A stretch of DNA of 64,000 nucleotides from Pseudoduganella armeniaca (GTDB lineage Bacteria > Pseudomonadota > Gammaproteobacteria > Burkholderiales > Burkholderiaceae_D). The DNA is taken from positions 4,278,001-4,342,000 of the forward strand of contig NZ_CP028324.1 in assembly GCF_003028855.1 (NCBI RefSeq). Reading direction: 5' to 3'. Each line of letters begins with the position of its first letter. The stretch's first letter is position 1. Made by a program: the position numbers and the translations under genes. Of the stretch, positions 53,531 through 63,084 are shown one piece after another. Under the pieces are notes generated by a model. The model had not been told where the DNA came from. It made no database searches and saw only the letters and a list, made by a program, of their open reading frames with translations.

Positions 53531-55875
53531 TCACTCGCCCCGCAACAGCTTCAGCCCGTATAGGCCGCCGGCCAGCGAGCCCGGATGGGCGACGAACTTG
53601 ACGGCCAGCGTGCCGTCCTGGGCCGCACCGGGTGGCAGGTCGATATCGACATCGTAGAACTCGCGCTCGTTCGGGCCCAGCGTGATGGTGCGCAGCGGCC
53701 GGTCGTTGACGAGGACGTCGAAGCGACGGCCGGCGTCGACCGCGGCGAACGTCAGCCGCAGCACCCTGCCCTCGCCCGCCTTGTCGTTCAGGCGGTAGCT
53801 GAACCAGCCGCTGGCATGACGCCAGTGCCGGCCGCCGTGGATGCCGGCGTCCGCGCCCTCGCCAGCGAAAGCATGATCCGATTCCGGCTGCTGCTCGCCG
53901 GGCGCCACCTGGTCGATCGTGCGCCGCGCCAGCGCGATACGCTCGGCCTCGCCCTGCGCCGTGCGGGCCCGCAGCTTGGCCAAGCCGGCCGGGGTGCTGT
54001 GCTGCCAATACACCATGTAGCGCGAATCGTGCAGGCGGAAGAACGGGATCAGGCGCAGCCCGGCCGCGTTGGGCCCCTGGACCAGGCCTGGCGCCGTGAA
54101 GGTCAGCGGCTGCCCGGGCACGGGCTTGAAGCGGTGCAGGAAGTCGCGGCTGTCGCTGACGAACAACGGCGCGGCCTCCTGCGGACAGGTCGGCCCCTGC
54201 GCGATATGGCCCATGCGCGAGTCGTCCGCGAACACGTTCAGCTGTTCGTGCGCGAACGGCGCGGTCTTTGCCGCCAGCACGATGGGCCGTGCAGCACGGC
54301 GTAATAGTTGGACTGGTCCGGCATCCGCTCCAGCCGGGTCGTCATCGGCAGGGTCACGTCCACCGTGTCGCCGTCGCGCCAGCCACGGGCGATGCGCACG
54401 TAGCCGTCTTCGTCGGCGACCGCCTTGACTGGCTTGCCGTTGACCTTGATGCGCAGCGCGCCCGGCTTGACCCAGCCGGGGTAACGCAGTTTCAGATTCA
54501 GTGTGGCGCTGCCGCGCACCGTCAGCCGGGTGCGGTCCCGGTCGGGGAATTGCGTGCTTTGCTCGATGCGCACGCCCTTGCTGCGCCACTGCAGCGTGGA
54601 CGGGATGTACAGGTTGACGTACAGGTCTTCGCCGTCGTGGGCATAGATGAATTCACCGTGCTTCGCATGGCTTTCGATGCCGGAGCCCACGCAGCACCAC
54701 ATGCCCTCGTCCACCCGCGAGTAGACACGGTAGTGGTTCGGTCGCATCGGCGTGAAGTAGACGAAGCCGCCCGATTGCGGCCGTTGCGAGGCCAGGACAT
54801 GGTTGTACAGCGCACGCTCATAATAGTCGCCGTAGCGCCGCGACGGCTGGCGCTCGAACAGCAGGGCCGTCAGCTTCAGCATATTGTAGGTGTTGCAGGT
54901 CTCCGGACCTTCGACCTCGTCGATCATCGGCGCGAAGCTGGCGCTGTCGTGGAAATGCTCCTTGACGCTGTTGCCGCCGATGGCGACGGAGCGCTTGTCC
55001 ACGACCGTTTGCCAGAACGTGCGCGCGGCCGCATCCCACTGCGGCTCGCCGGTGGCCTGGCCGATGCGCTCGAAGCCGATCACCTTCGGGATCTGGGTAT
55101 TGGCATGCAAGCCGGTCAGGCGGTCTTCGCCGGCTGCCAGCGGTTGCAGGATGGCCTGGTGCGAGAAGCGGCGCGCCAGGTGCAGGTACTTGATGTCGCC
55201 GGTAAGCTGCGCCACGTCGACGAAAATCTCGTTCATGCCGCCATGTTCGCTCCTCAGCATGGTTTGCATCTGCTCGTCGGACAGCCGCGCGGTCAGCGCC
55301 AGCGCCCAGTCGGACAGCTTGACCAGCATCGCGCGCGCGTCTTCGTTGCCGGCGTATTGCCATGCATCGCGCAGGCCGGCAAAGGTCTTGTGCAGGTTAT
55401 ACCAGGGCACCCATTTGCCGTTGACGCTGAAGTTGTCCGCGTGGAGCTTGCCCTGGGCGATGTCGTCCCATGCCGCGCGCCCGCCCGGAATGCCGCCCAG
55501 GTAGCCGTCGGCCGCCTGGCACTTCTTCAGTTGCGCAACGAAGTAGTCGAGTCGTTCGCGCACGGCCGGATCGCCGGTGGACGCCGTCATCAGCGCCAGC
55601 GCGGACAGGTAATGCCCGCCCATGTGGCCATCGAGGCCGGAAGATTCCCAGTTACTGTAACTCGGTTTGAGGAGCGCCAGCCCCGCCTCGCGGCGGAACG
55701 GCGCCAGCAGGCGGTCCGCATCCAGCGCCAGCAGATAAGTCAGGTCGGTCTGCTGCGCTTCCAGGAACGGTCCACCTGTCAGGCGGACGTCGCGCAAGGG
55801 AAACAGTTCGGCGGCGGAAACCGACAGCGCCAGCGAGAGCGCCACCCCGGCGCCAAGGCGTAAAAACAGCTTCAT
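53531..55875 (-). pseudogene. GH127 beta-L-arabinofuranosidase, frameshifted
   Basis: A DUF1680/GH127-family enzyme with signal peptide (MKLFLRLGAGVALSLALSVS) and an alpha-barrel catalytic domain. The zinc and nucleophile residues are visible: EVEGPETCNTYNML (Glu, Cys) and GMWCCVGSGIESHAK (Cys-Cys), as in the cysteine-nucleophile mechanism known for the family. One C is missing near 54288 (CACGGCCCATC for CACGGCCCCATC) in the LHGPIVLAA block, splitting the gene at about residue 529 into two frames; together they would give about 781 residues. The lost part is the C-terminal beta-sandwich. A sequencing error is possible, because the catalytic part is fully conserved. Confidence 0.85.
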
Positions 55876-55893
55876 GGATGACCCCGAATTACT

Positions 55894-55948
55894 GCCGGGC
55901 TCGTGTCCCACCTCGGGGTCAGTCACCGAAACGAGACACGAGCCCGGC
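55894..55948. repeat. Family-2 inverted repeat
   Basis: Perfect 14-base arms GCCGGGCTCGTGTC and its complement enclose a loop with GGTCAGTCACC. It lies 18 bases upstream of the GH127 start, in the 220-base gap to the preceding GH43 gene, and is followed by two weaker copies. Confidence 0.8.
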
Positions 55949-55963
55949 CGTTGCGATAGTTCA

Positions 55964-56010
55964 GCTTGTGTCCCACCACGGTGTCAGTCACCCAAGTGAG
56001 ACACGACCTC
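55964..56010. repeat. Family-2 inverted repeat, degenerate
   Basis: Contains TGTGTCCCACC, a GTGTCAGTCACC core and GAGACACGAC on the far side; pairing is imperfect. It is the second of three family-2 units in the gap upstream of the GH127 gene. Confidence 0.6.
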
Positions 56011-56040
56011 GACGATACGTATGGCTGAGTTCATGTATGG

Positions 56041-56094
56041 CTGAGTTCGTATCCCGTTTTGGTGACTGACCCCGCGGTGGGACACGGACTCGGC
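56041..56094. repeat. Family-2 inverted repeat, opposite orientation
   Basis: On the minus strand this reads GGGACAC-type sequence with GGGGTCAGTCACC in the loop. Arms CTGAGTTCGTATCCC and GGGACACGGACTCGG pair with three mismatches. It sits 1-2 bases past the stop of the upstream GH43 gene (56096), as a terminator would. Confidence 0.7.
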
Positions 56095-56095
56095 T

Positions 56096-57133
56096 TTAGC
56101 GGGCGGGCAGCAGGCTGCTCTGGTAGCTGTCCAGTTGCGCCGGGTCCACCGTCGGCCAGCCGGCGTTGTCCCACTTGATGTCGAGGACTTTCAGCTTCTG
56201 CTGGTAGCGGTCCGCCGTTTCGTAGGCGTGCAGCACCAGCACGTCGCGGCCGTCGAACGTGTAGGCGCTGTTGTGGCCCAGGCCGATCCAGTTGCGGTTG
56301 CCCTTGACGACCAGCGTGCCACCGCCTTTCGCCATGTCCTTGCCGTCCCGGTCCAGGTACGGCCCGGTGACGTCGCGCGCGCGGCCGACGACGACATGGT
56401 ACGTGCTCTTCTCCTTCTGGCAGCACAGGCCCCAGGAAGCGAACAGGTAGTACCAGTCGCCCTTCTTGAAGATGAACGGGGCCTCGATCTCGGCCGGCGC
56501 CGCCTCGCCGGCCGGCGTGAGGGCCGGCACACGCGTCGCGATCGTGTGCCATTGCTGCGGCTCCGCCGGTCGGGTCCAGCTGGCATCGAGCTTGACCAGC
56601 TTCAGCCCGCCCCAGAACGAGCCGAACGCCATCCAGCCATTGCCGGCCTTGTCGGCGATGACGGCCGGGTCGATCGCGTTCCAGTCGTCGCGGTTCGGCA
56701 ACGACTGCAGCACCATCCCCTGGTCTTCCCACCTGTAGTCGGGCGAACGGGGATCGAGCGTCTGGTTGACCGTGACGCCGATGCCGGACGTGTTCTTGCC
56801 GAAGCTCGAGACCGAGTAGTACAGCAGGAACTTGCCGTCGCGACGCACCACGTCCGGCGCCCACACGTGACCGTCGAACATTGGCGCCACACGTTTGGCC
56901 CACGCCGGTTCGCCCGCGAAGACGCGCCCTTCCGGCACCCAGTCCTTCATGTCGGCCGAGCTGTAGAACGTGATGCCGGGCCCCGTGCTGAAGACGTAAT
57001 AACGTGCGCCGTCCTTTGCCATCACCGGGTCGTGCACCTCCACCTGGGCCGCCTGCGCGGCGCAGGTGAATGTATGCCCGCCCGCCAGGCACGCGCCAAG
57101 AAGCGCCATCGCCTTGATACTGTTCATCCTCAT
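56096..57133 (-). CDS. Exported GH43 family enzyme, endo-arabinanase-like
   Basis: A 345-residue enzyme with signal peptide (IKAMALLGACLAGGHTFTCAA). The GH43 propeller shows the catalytic base Asp in QVEVHDPVMAKDG (about residue 35), the Asp in NAIDPAVIADKAGNG and the acid Glu in AEIEAPFIFKKGDW; FASWGLCCQKEKSTY and GLGHNSAYTFDG are typical of arabinan-cleaving members. It would cut alpha-1,5-arabinan or short arabino-oligosaccharides in the periplasm. The stop is followed at once by a family-2 inverted repeat. An alternative start is ATG 57127. Confidence 0.9.
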   Translation of the reverse strand: MRMNSIKAMALLGACLAGGHTFTCAAQAAQVEVHDPVMAKDGARYYVFSTGPGITFYSSADMKDWVPEGRVFAGEPAWAKRVAPMFDGHVWAPDVVRRDGKFLLYYSVSSFGKNTSGIGVTVNQTLDPRSPDYRWEDQGMVLQSLPNRDDWNAIDPAVIADKAGNGWMAFGSFWGGLKLVKLDASWTRPAEPQQWHTIATRVPALTPAGEAAPAEIEAPFIFKKGDWYYLFASWGLCCQKEKSTYHVVVGRARDVTGPYLDRDGKDMAKGGGTLVVKGNRNWIGLGHNSAYTFDGRDVLVLHAYETADRYQQKLKVLDIKWDNAGWPTVDPAQLDSYQSSLLPAR

Positions 57134-57139
57134 CCTTCC

Positions 57140-58675
57140 TTAGTCCCCGGTGCGCACGCCCCACAGCGAGACGCCGGCGGCATTCTGCACCGAGAACGTC
57201 ACCGTGAAGGCATTCGCATTGCTGTTCCACTGGCGCGACAGGACGCCGCGATACTGCTGCGACGAACCGTCCAGGGTCAGCGCGACGTTGTTGTCGCCCC
57301 GGTGCGCCCAGGTGCCCTTGACGGCGCCCGTGATTTTGCCGTCCTTGCCCAGCTTGACCACCTGCGACGGTACCACGTACGCCGTGATCTCCTTGTTGTG
57401 GTTGACGAACTTGTAGGTGCCCGCCGCCGCGCTGGCGCTGACAGCGACCGGCACTTCCTTGCCCTTGCTGAGCGGGACATAGCGCAACGGCGCCACCACC
57501 GGCCAGCCGTTCTCGTTGATGAACATCTGGTGCACGCGCAGCTCGTGCATTTCGCCCATGTTCGGGAAGCGCGTGTGGAACACGAGGAAGTGCTGCTTGG
57601 TCGCGGCGTCGTAGAACGCGCTGTTGTGGCCCGCCGACACGTAGCCCAGCGGCGTGCCCGTTTCGCCCGGCGCCAGCGCGAACTGGTGGTTGCCGAACAG
57701 CTTCTGGCCGTGCGGCGCGATGCTGGCGTCGTCGAACAGCGGCTTGGTCGGGTCGGACTTGACGGTCGCCATGTCGGTGCCCTTGCCGTCCACGTACGGA
57801 CCGTCCGGATTGCGCGAACGGGCCACCCGCATATTGTAGGCGCCGAACGAATCGAGGCCGCCGAACGACGTGAACATGTAGTAGTACTTCGACTGCGGGC
57901 TGTACAGCACGTAGGCGCCTTCGATGCGCGAGTGGTTACCGCCCAACAGGTGCTTGCCGTAGCCCTGGCCCGGCAGCGGCATGCCGTTGGCCGGGTCCAG
58001 CTGCAGGATGAAGATGCCGCCCGAGTAGGAGCCGTAGATCATCCACAGCTTGCCCTTCTGGTCGCGGAACACGTTTGGATCGACGGTGTTCGGGTGCTTC
58101 GTCGCGTCGTAGATGGTGCCGTCGTGGCTGGCCTGGCCCCACATGCCGGACTTCAGGATCACGCCCTTGTTGACGTACGGTCCCTCGATGTGGTCGGCCA
58201 CGGCGATGCCCAGCGCCGAGCGCGGCGAGTCGCCCTTGCAGGCGTTGTAGTACATATAGTACTTGCCGTCGTCCAGCCGGATCACGTCCGGCGCCCACAG
58301 GGTGGACGTCTGCGCCCAGGCGAACGTTTCGGCCAGCTGGTTGAAGACGTTCGGAATCAGTGGATTGGCCGCGCTGACGCCGTCGGCGATCTTGGTCCAG
58401 TTCATCAGGTCCGGCGTCTTCGCCGCGGCCAGGTGCGAGCCGAACACGTAGTACTGGTTATTGGCGCGTATCACCGAAGGGTCGTGCACGCCCGCCTCGG
58501 TGAACGCCACCGACACGCGCTGCGCGGTGGTGGACAAGCCACCGCTCTTGGTTGCGGAGGTCGTGACCGACGCCGCGGTCGTGGCGCCAGCCGGTTCGTC
58601 ACCGCCGCCGCCGCACGCCGCGAGCGAGACGACGCCTGCCACGGCCAAGGCCTTGAAGAGAATGGATGTTTGCAT
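57140..58675 (-). CDS. GH43 arabinan endo-1,5-alpha-L-arabinosidase lipoprotein
   Basis: A 511-residue lipoprotein (lipobox SLAAC, Cys at about residue 21). The propeller has the base Asp in EAGVHDPSVIRANNQYY (about residue 65), the Asp in NTVDPNVFRDQKGKLW and the acid Glu in HSRIEGAYVLYSPQ, as in endo-arabinanases of the AbnB/YxiA type. The last 110 residues form the C-terminal beta-barrel domain of that group. It lies 3 bases from the GH51 stop and 6 bases before the next GH43 gene, so all are on one transcript. Confidence 0.92.
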   Translation of the reverse strand: MQTSILFKALAVAGVVSLAACGGGGDEPAGATTAASVTTSATKSGGLSTTAQRVSVAFTEAGVHDPSVIRANNQYYVFGSHLAAAKTPDLMNWTKIADGVSAANPLIPNVFNQLAETFAWAQTSTLWAPDVIRLDDGKYYMYYNACKGDSPRSALGIAVADHIEGPYVNKGVILKSGMWGQASHDGTIYDATKHPNTVDPNVFRDQKGKLWMIYGSYSGGIFILQLDPANGMPLPGQGYGKHLLGGNHSRIEGAYVLYSPQSKYYYMFTSFGGLDSFGAYNMRVARSRNPDGPYVDGKGTDMATVKSDPTKPLFDDASIAPHGQKLFGNHQFALAPGETGTPLGYVSAGHNSAFYDAATKQHFLVFHTRFPNMGEMHELRVHQMFINENGWPVVAPLRYVPLSKGKEVPVAVSASAAAGTYKFVNHNKEITAYVVPSQVVKLGKDGKITGAVKGTWAHRGDNNVALTLDGSSQQYRGVLSRQWNSNANAFTVTFSVQNAAGVSLWGVRTGD

Positions 58676-58678
58676 GAT

Positions 58679-60214
58679 TTACTCCACGGACGTGACGACG
58701 ACGGACTTCGCTGGCAGCTGGACAGTCAGCTTGCCCCCATTGGCCTGCGCCGCGAAGGGCGCCGGTTTCACCGCTTCCGGCGACGCGAACGTGTTGTGCG
58801 CGTCCATCGCGGCTGCCGTCAGCACCTGGCCGACCGCCTTGCCAGCGCTGCTGCCGGCCACGTTGACGGTGACCTCGACCGCCTTGTTCGGGTTGGTGTT
58901 GACGAGCGCGAGATATACCTTGCCGTCCTTGCCGCGTGCGGCCGAAGCGCTGACCTGCGGGACGACGACGTTGCCTGCGCTGTACTTGCCGTTGTTCTTG
59001 ATCGCCACCGGCAGCGCGGTCGCGTCCTGGAACGGCACGTACATGCGGAACGCGTGATACGTCGGCGTCAGGATCATGCGGTTCTTGTCGGTCAGGATCA
59101 TCGCCTGGAGCACGTTGACCATCTGCGCGATATTGGTCATGCGCACGCGGTCGGCATGGGCATGGAAGATGTTGAAGTTGAGCGCCGCCACGACCGCGTC
59201 GCGCAGGCTGTTCTGCTGGTACAGGAAGCCGGCGTTGGTGCCCGGCTCGACGTCGTACCACGTGCCCCACTCGTCGACGAACAGGCCGATCTTCTTCTGC
59301 GGGTCGTTCTTGTCCATCAGCGCCGTGTTCTGGCGAATCAGCTTGTCCATCGCCAGCGTGTTCTTCATCGTGCTGGCCCACTGGTCTTCCTTGAAGCCGG
59401 TCGCCGCGCCCTTCACTTCCCACTTGCCGGTCGGGATCGTGTAGTAGTGGAAGCTGATGCCGTCGATATTTTGCTTGATCTGCTTCGACAGCACGTCCGA
59501 CCAGCGCAGGTCGTTGTCATGCCCGCCGCTGGCGATGAACTTCGGCTTGGCGTTCGGCGGCGTACGCACGAAGGCGGCCGCGTTCTTGTACAGGTTGGCG
59601 TAGTGTTCCGGCGTCATGTTGCCACCACAGCCCCAGGCCTCGTTGCCGATGGCGAAATAGTCCAGCTTCCAGGGCTTGTCGCGGCCGTTCTTGCGGCGCA
59701 GTTCGGCCAGGGTGGATTTCGAATCGGAGGTCATGTACTCGACCCATTCCGACATTTCCTGGTTCGAGCCCGTGCCCAGGTTGCCGTTGACGTAGACCTC
59801 GGCGCCCAGCAGCTCGGCCAGGTCGAAGAACTCGTGCGTGCCGACGGCGTTGTTCTCTTCCACGCCGCCCCAGTTGGTATTGACCTTGACGGGGCGCTTG
59901 TCGCGCGGGCCGATGCCGTCCTTCCAGTGATACTCGTCGGCGAAGCAACCGCCCGGCCAGCGCACCAGCGGCACGTGCAGGTCCTTCAGTGCGCCGATGA
60001 CGTCGTTGCGCCACCCTTTCGTGTTCGGGATGCTCGATTCCGGGCCGACCCACATGCCTTCGTAGATGCCGGTGCCCAGGTGCTCGGCGAACTGGCCGTA
60101 GATGTTCTTGTTGATGACGGGGCCCGGCTTGGCCGCGTCGATCGTCACCGACACCTGCGCGAACACGCTGCCGCAGGCGGCAAGGCTCAGGGCGAGGATG
60201 GTACGTTTGATCAT
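58679..60214 (-). CDS. GH51 alpha-L-arabinofuranosidase, exported
   Basis: A 511-residue enzyme with signal peptide (KRTILALSLAACGSVFA). The (beta/alpha)8 barrel starts at INKNIYGQFAEHLGTGIYEG. The acid/base Glu is in YFAIGNEAWGCGG (residue 192) and the nucleophile Glu in GLFVDEWGTWYDV (residue 315), both as in GH51. It removes alpha-L-arabinofuranosyl side chains from arabinan or arabinoxylan. ATG 60214 follows AAAGGAG; the open frame runs further upstream into the GH97 gene. Confidence 0.95.
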   Translation of the reverse strand: MIKRTILALSLAACGSVFAQVSVTIDAAKPGPVINKNIYGQFAEHLGTGIYEGMWVGPESSIPNTKGWRNDVIGALKDLHVPLVRWPGGCFADEYHWKDGIGPRDKRPVKVNTNWGGVEENNAVGTHEFFDLAELLGAEVYVNGNLGTGSNQEMSEWVEYMTSDSKSTLAELRRKNGRDKPWKLDYFAIGNEAWGCGGNMTPEHYANLYKNAAAFVRTPPNAKPKFIASGGHDNDLRWSDVLSKQIKQNIDGISFHYYTIPTGKWEVKGAATGFKEDQWASTMKNTLAMDKLIRQNTALMDKNDPQKKIGLFVDEWGTWYDVEPGTNAGFLYQQNSLRDAVVAALNFNIFHAHADRVRMTNIAQMVNVLQAMILTDKNRMILTPTYHAFRMYVPFQDATALPVAIKNNGKYSAGNVVVPQVSASAARGKDGKVYLALVNTNPNKAVEVTVNVAGSSAGKAVGQVLTAAAMDAHNTFASPEAVKPAPFAAQANGGKLTVQLPAKSVVVTSVE

Positions 60215-60242
60215 GTCTTCTTGTCTCCTTTGTTGTAGGTCT

Positions 60243-62159
60243 TTATTTGAAGATGGCGACGAAGCCGCCTTTCGGTTTGATGCTGATTCGCGTGCGCTGC
60301 CCGGCGCGCAGGCTGGCTTGCCTGAACGCTCGCTCACCGCCACCGTCGGTGACGATACTGCCCGCGCCGCTGGCAAACGACAGGTCCAGCGCCAGCGCCA
60401 GATCCCTGTCGCCGGCATTGATGCCGGCCACGTACCATGCGTCGCCGGCCCGGCGGGCGATGACGGCATACTTGCCCGGTTCGCCGGCGATAAAGCGGCC
60501 GTCGTCCCAGCTGCGCGGCAGGTCGCGCAGCAAGGCACGCACGTAGTCCGGCACCAATGCCATGCCTTGCGGGATCTCGGCGAAGTGCTGGATGCCGGAA
60601 GTGAACAGCACCGCCTCGGCCAGTTCGAAGCCGTTGCGGGTGCTGCGCTTGATTTTCGGGATGCCGCCGAAGGCCAGCGGCGTGAAGTCCATCGGGTCGA
60701 ACAGGTTGCGCGTGAACGGCAGCATCGCCGCATGGGTGGCCACCGCGTCCTGGTCTTCCTGGGTGAACGTGGTGAACTCGAAGCCGCGCACCGCTTCGGC
60801 CGTCAGCAGGTTGGGCCAGGTGCGCGACCAACCGCGCGGCAAGGTGGCGCCGTGGAAGTTGACCAGCAGGCCGGCATCGTAGGCGTCGCGCAGTATCTCG
60901 GTGTAGTAGCGGATCATCGACTGGCCGTCGCCGCCGAAGAAGTCGACCTTGACGCCTTTTACGCCCATCGCGCGCAGGCGGGCGAATTCGGCCATGCGGC
61001 TCTCGTGCGTCAGCATGCGCTCGCGCGGCGTCATGTCGGTGTCGTTCCAGGCGCCGGCCGAGTTGTACCAGGCCAGGAGGCCTATGCCCTTGCCGTTGGC
61101 ATAGGCGGCCAGCTCGGCCAGCTTGTCGTAGCCGATCTTCTTGTCCCAGTAGGCATCCACCAGCGTGTAGTCCCAGCGCATCTCGGCCGCGTAGTCGATG
61201 AACTGCTTCTGGGTCTCGAAGTTGGTGTAGTCGTCCTTCAGGATCGCCCAGCTCCACGAAGCGTGGCCGGGCTTGACCCAGTCCGGGATGGGACCCGGCG
61301 CCGGGGCGGCCAGGTCCGTGCCCAAGGTGGAGTTCATGACCGTGGCAAGCGAACCGATGGCCAGCACGCGCCATGGCGTCGTCAGCGTGCCCTGCGCGGT
61401 GGCCAGCAGCGCGCCGTTGGTGAACGTCTCTTCCTTGGCGGGGCCGCCGATCCGGTACACGCCGCCAGTCGAATCGGCCTGCAGGCGCGAGGCGTTGAAG
61501 CTGCCGTCCATGCCCGCCTCCGTGATCGCGATCCACGTGTCGCCGGTGCGGAACAGCGCCGGGAACACCCAGCCGGCGCCCAGTGGCGCGGGCGTGCCCG
61601 CCGGGATGTCCATGCGGTAGTGCTCTTCGTACGAGGGATTAGTGCGCTGGTAGCCCGTCTTCGCCACCGCCATCGGTTGCAGCCAGGCGCGTGCGCCCTG
61701 CGGCAGCGCGAAGCTGGTCGCCTCCGCGCGGAAGGCCAGTTGTTCGCCGCTGGCCTGGTAGCGCAATGCGACGCCGTCGTTCGACACGCGGAACGTGATG
61801 GCCAGCGCCTGCTGGCGCGGGTTGGTGTAGCGCCAGGTGCGCTCGTTGGCCGCGTAGCTGACGTGGCGGCGCTTGCCGGTGGCCAGCTCGTAGCGGTCGG
61901 TGATGCGTTGCGGCGCGGTGGCGCCGGCAGCCTTCAGGTTCGACGCGAGATCGGCGTCGTCGAATGTCAATCCGAGCGCCGAAGCGCCCAGCACCGGCTT
62001 GCCGGCGCGGTCGATGCGGTAGGTGACGGTGCCGTTGGCCGCCGTGGCCAGCGTGACGAGCAGCTTGCCGTCCGGGCTGGCGACGGTGTCGACGGATTGG
62101 GCGCAGGCGATCGGAGCGACGGCGCAAGCGGCCACCCCGAGGAAGCGAGTCAGGTTCAT
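60243..62159 (-). CDS. GH97 family glycoside hydrolase, possible beta-L-arabinopyranosidase
   Basis: A 638-residue exported enzyme (signal FLGVAACAVAPIACAQ). An N-terminal beta-sandwich (SPDGKLLVTLATAANGTVTYR) precedes the barrel with HASWSWAILKDDYTNF, MRWDYTLVDAYWD and VKGVKVDFFGGDGQSMIRYY, where the Asp fits the nucleophile of retaining GH97 enzymes. GH97 includes alpha-glucosidases, alpha-galactosidases and at least one bifunctional beta-L-arabinopyranosidase. In this locus the last is likely, since terminal beta-L-arabinopyranose mimics alpha-galactose. The frame extends upstream to 62252, into a family-2 repeat; ATG 62159 is preferred. Confidence 0.9.
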   Translation of the reverse strand: MNLTRFLGVAACAVAPIACAQSVDTVASPDGKLLVTLATAANGTVTYRIDRAGKPVLGASALGLTFDDADLASNLKAAGATAPQRITDRYELATGKRRHVSYAANERTWRYTNPRQQALAITFRVSNDGVALRYQASGEQLAFRAEATSFALPQGARAWLQPMAVAKTGYQRTNPSYEEHYRMDIPAGTPAPLGAGWVFPALFRTGDTWIAITEAGMDGSFNASRLQADSTGGVYRIGGPAKEETFTNGALLATAQGTLTTPWRVLAIGSLATVMNSTLGTDLAAPAPGPIPDWVKPGHASWSWAILKDDYTNFETQKQFIDYAAEMRWDYTLVDAYWDKKIGYDKLAELAAYANGKGIGLLAWYNSAGAWNDTDMTPRERMLTHESRMAEFARLRAMGVKGVKVDFFGGDGQSMIRYYTEILRDAYDAGLLVNFHGATLPRGWSRTWPNLLTAEAVRGFEFTTFTQEDQDAVATHAAMLPFTRNLFDPMDFTPLAFGGIPKIKRSTRNGFELAEAVLFTSGIQHFAEIPQGMALVPDYVRALLRDLPRSWDDGRFIAGEPGKYAVIARRAGDAWYVAGINAGDRDLALALDLSFASGAGSIVTDGGGERAFRQASLRAGQRTRISIKPKGGFVAIFK

Positions 62160-62223
62160 AGTCGTGGCGTGAAAGCGCCACGGCGCGCGGGCCGCGGCGT
62201 ACAGCGAACGGAAACTACGGATC

Positions 62224-62270
62224 AGCCCGTGTCCCACCTCGGTGACTGACACCGCGGTGGGACACGAGCT
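62224..62270. repeat. Family-2 inverted repeat
   Basis: Arms GTGTCCCAC (62229-62237) and GTGGGACAC (62257-62265) with a GGTGACTGACACC core. It occupies the 126-base gap between the SDR stop (62286) and the GH97 start, and could partially uncouple their transcription. Confidence 0.75.
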
Positions 62271-62285
62271 CGACTGCTGTTGGTT

Positions 62286-63053
62286 TTACACCCAGCCGGC
62301 GTCCACGATGAACTCCTGGCCCGTGCACATGGCACTGTCGTCCGCGCCCAGGAACAGGATCATCGAGGCGACGTGTTCCGGCATCAGCTTGCCCGGCAGG
62401 CATTGCGCCTTCTTGATCTCGATTTCCGCCGCGTCGTCCACCCACAGGTCGATCTGGCGCTGCGTCATGACCCAGCCCGGCGTCACGGTGTTGACGCGGA
62501 TGCCGTACTGGCCGAAGTCGCGCGCCAGGCAGCGCGTCAGGCCGATCACGGCCGCCTTGGTGGTGCCGTAGACGGGATAGCCGGGGTTCTTGGCATGCCA
62601 CGACATCGAGCTGATATTGATGATCGAGCCACCGCCCTTCTTCTTCATGCCTTCCAGGACCGACTGGCACGTGAAGAACATCGGGCGCTGGTTGATCGCG
62701 ATGCGGTCGTTCCAGTACTCCAGCGTGACCTCTTCCGGCTTGTGGCGCTGGTCGTTGGCGGCGTTGTTGACGAGGATGTCGAAGTCGCCCATCTCCGCCG
62801 CCAGGTCGGCGATGGTCTTTTGCAGCGCCGGGATGTCGGTGATGTCGCAGTAACGGTAGCGCGGGGCCGGATGGCCGGCCGCCTTGATGCGCTCCACCAG
62901 CCCCAGGCTGGCTTCCTGCGCGATGTCGACGAAGGCGACGTGCGCGCCCTGCTGCGCATAGCTTTCCACGATGGACTCACCGATGCCGGTGCCGCCGCCC
63001 GTGACGAATACGCGCTTGCCGCGCAGGCTGCCGAACTTGGCCAACTCTGTCAT
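62286..63053 (-). CDS. SDR family sugar dehydrogenase, probable L-arabinose 1-dehydrogenase type
   Basis: A 255-residue classical short-chain dehydrogenase. The cofactor motif TGGGTGIG lies at about residues 19-26; the NNAAND segment, the catalytic Ser in SIINISSMSWHA and the catalytic pair YGTTK follow. Such enzymes in arabinose loci oxidise L-arabinose (or D-galactose) to the lactone. Position next to the alpha-ketoglutaric semialdehyde dehydrogenase supports this. The lactonase and dehydratases would lie outside the window. Confidence 0.88.
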   Translation of the reverse strand: MTELAKFGSLRGKRVFVTGGGTGIGESIVESYAQQGAHVAFVDIAQEASLGLVERIKAAGHPAPRYRYCDITDIPALQKTIADLAAEMGDFDILVNNAANDQRHKPEEVTLEYWNDRIAINQRPMFFTCQSVLEGMKKKGGGSIINISSMSWHAKNPGYPVYGTTKAAVIGLTRCLARDFGQYGIRVNTVTPGWVMTQRQIDLWVDDAAEIEIKKAQCLPGKLMPEHVASMILFLGADDSAMCTGQEFIVDAGWV

Positions 63054-63084
63054 GTATGTCTCCCTATCGTTGTTATTGTACCGT

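Noticed and set aside
56135..60238. 1367-codon plus-strand open frame
   Set aside because: It lies opposite two GH43 genes and GH51, whose catalytic residues are clear on the minus strand; a shadow.
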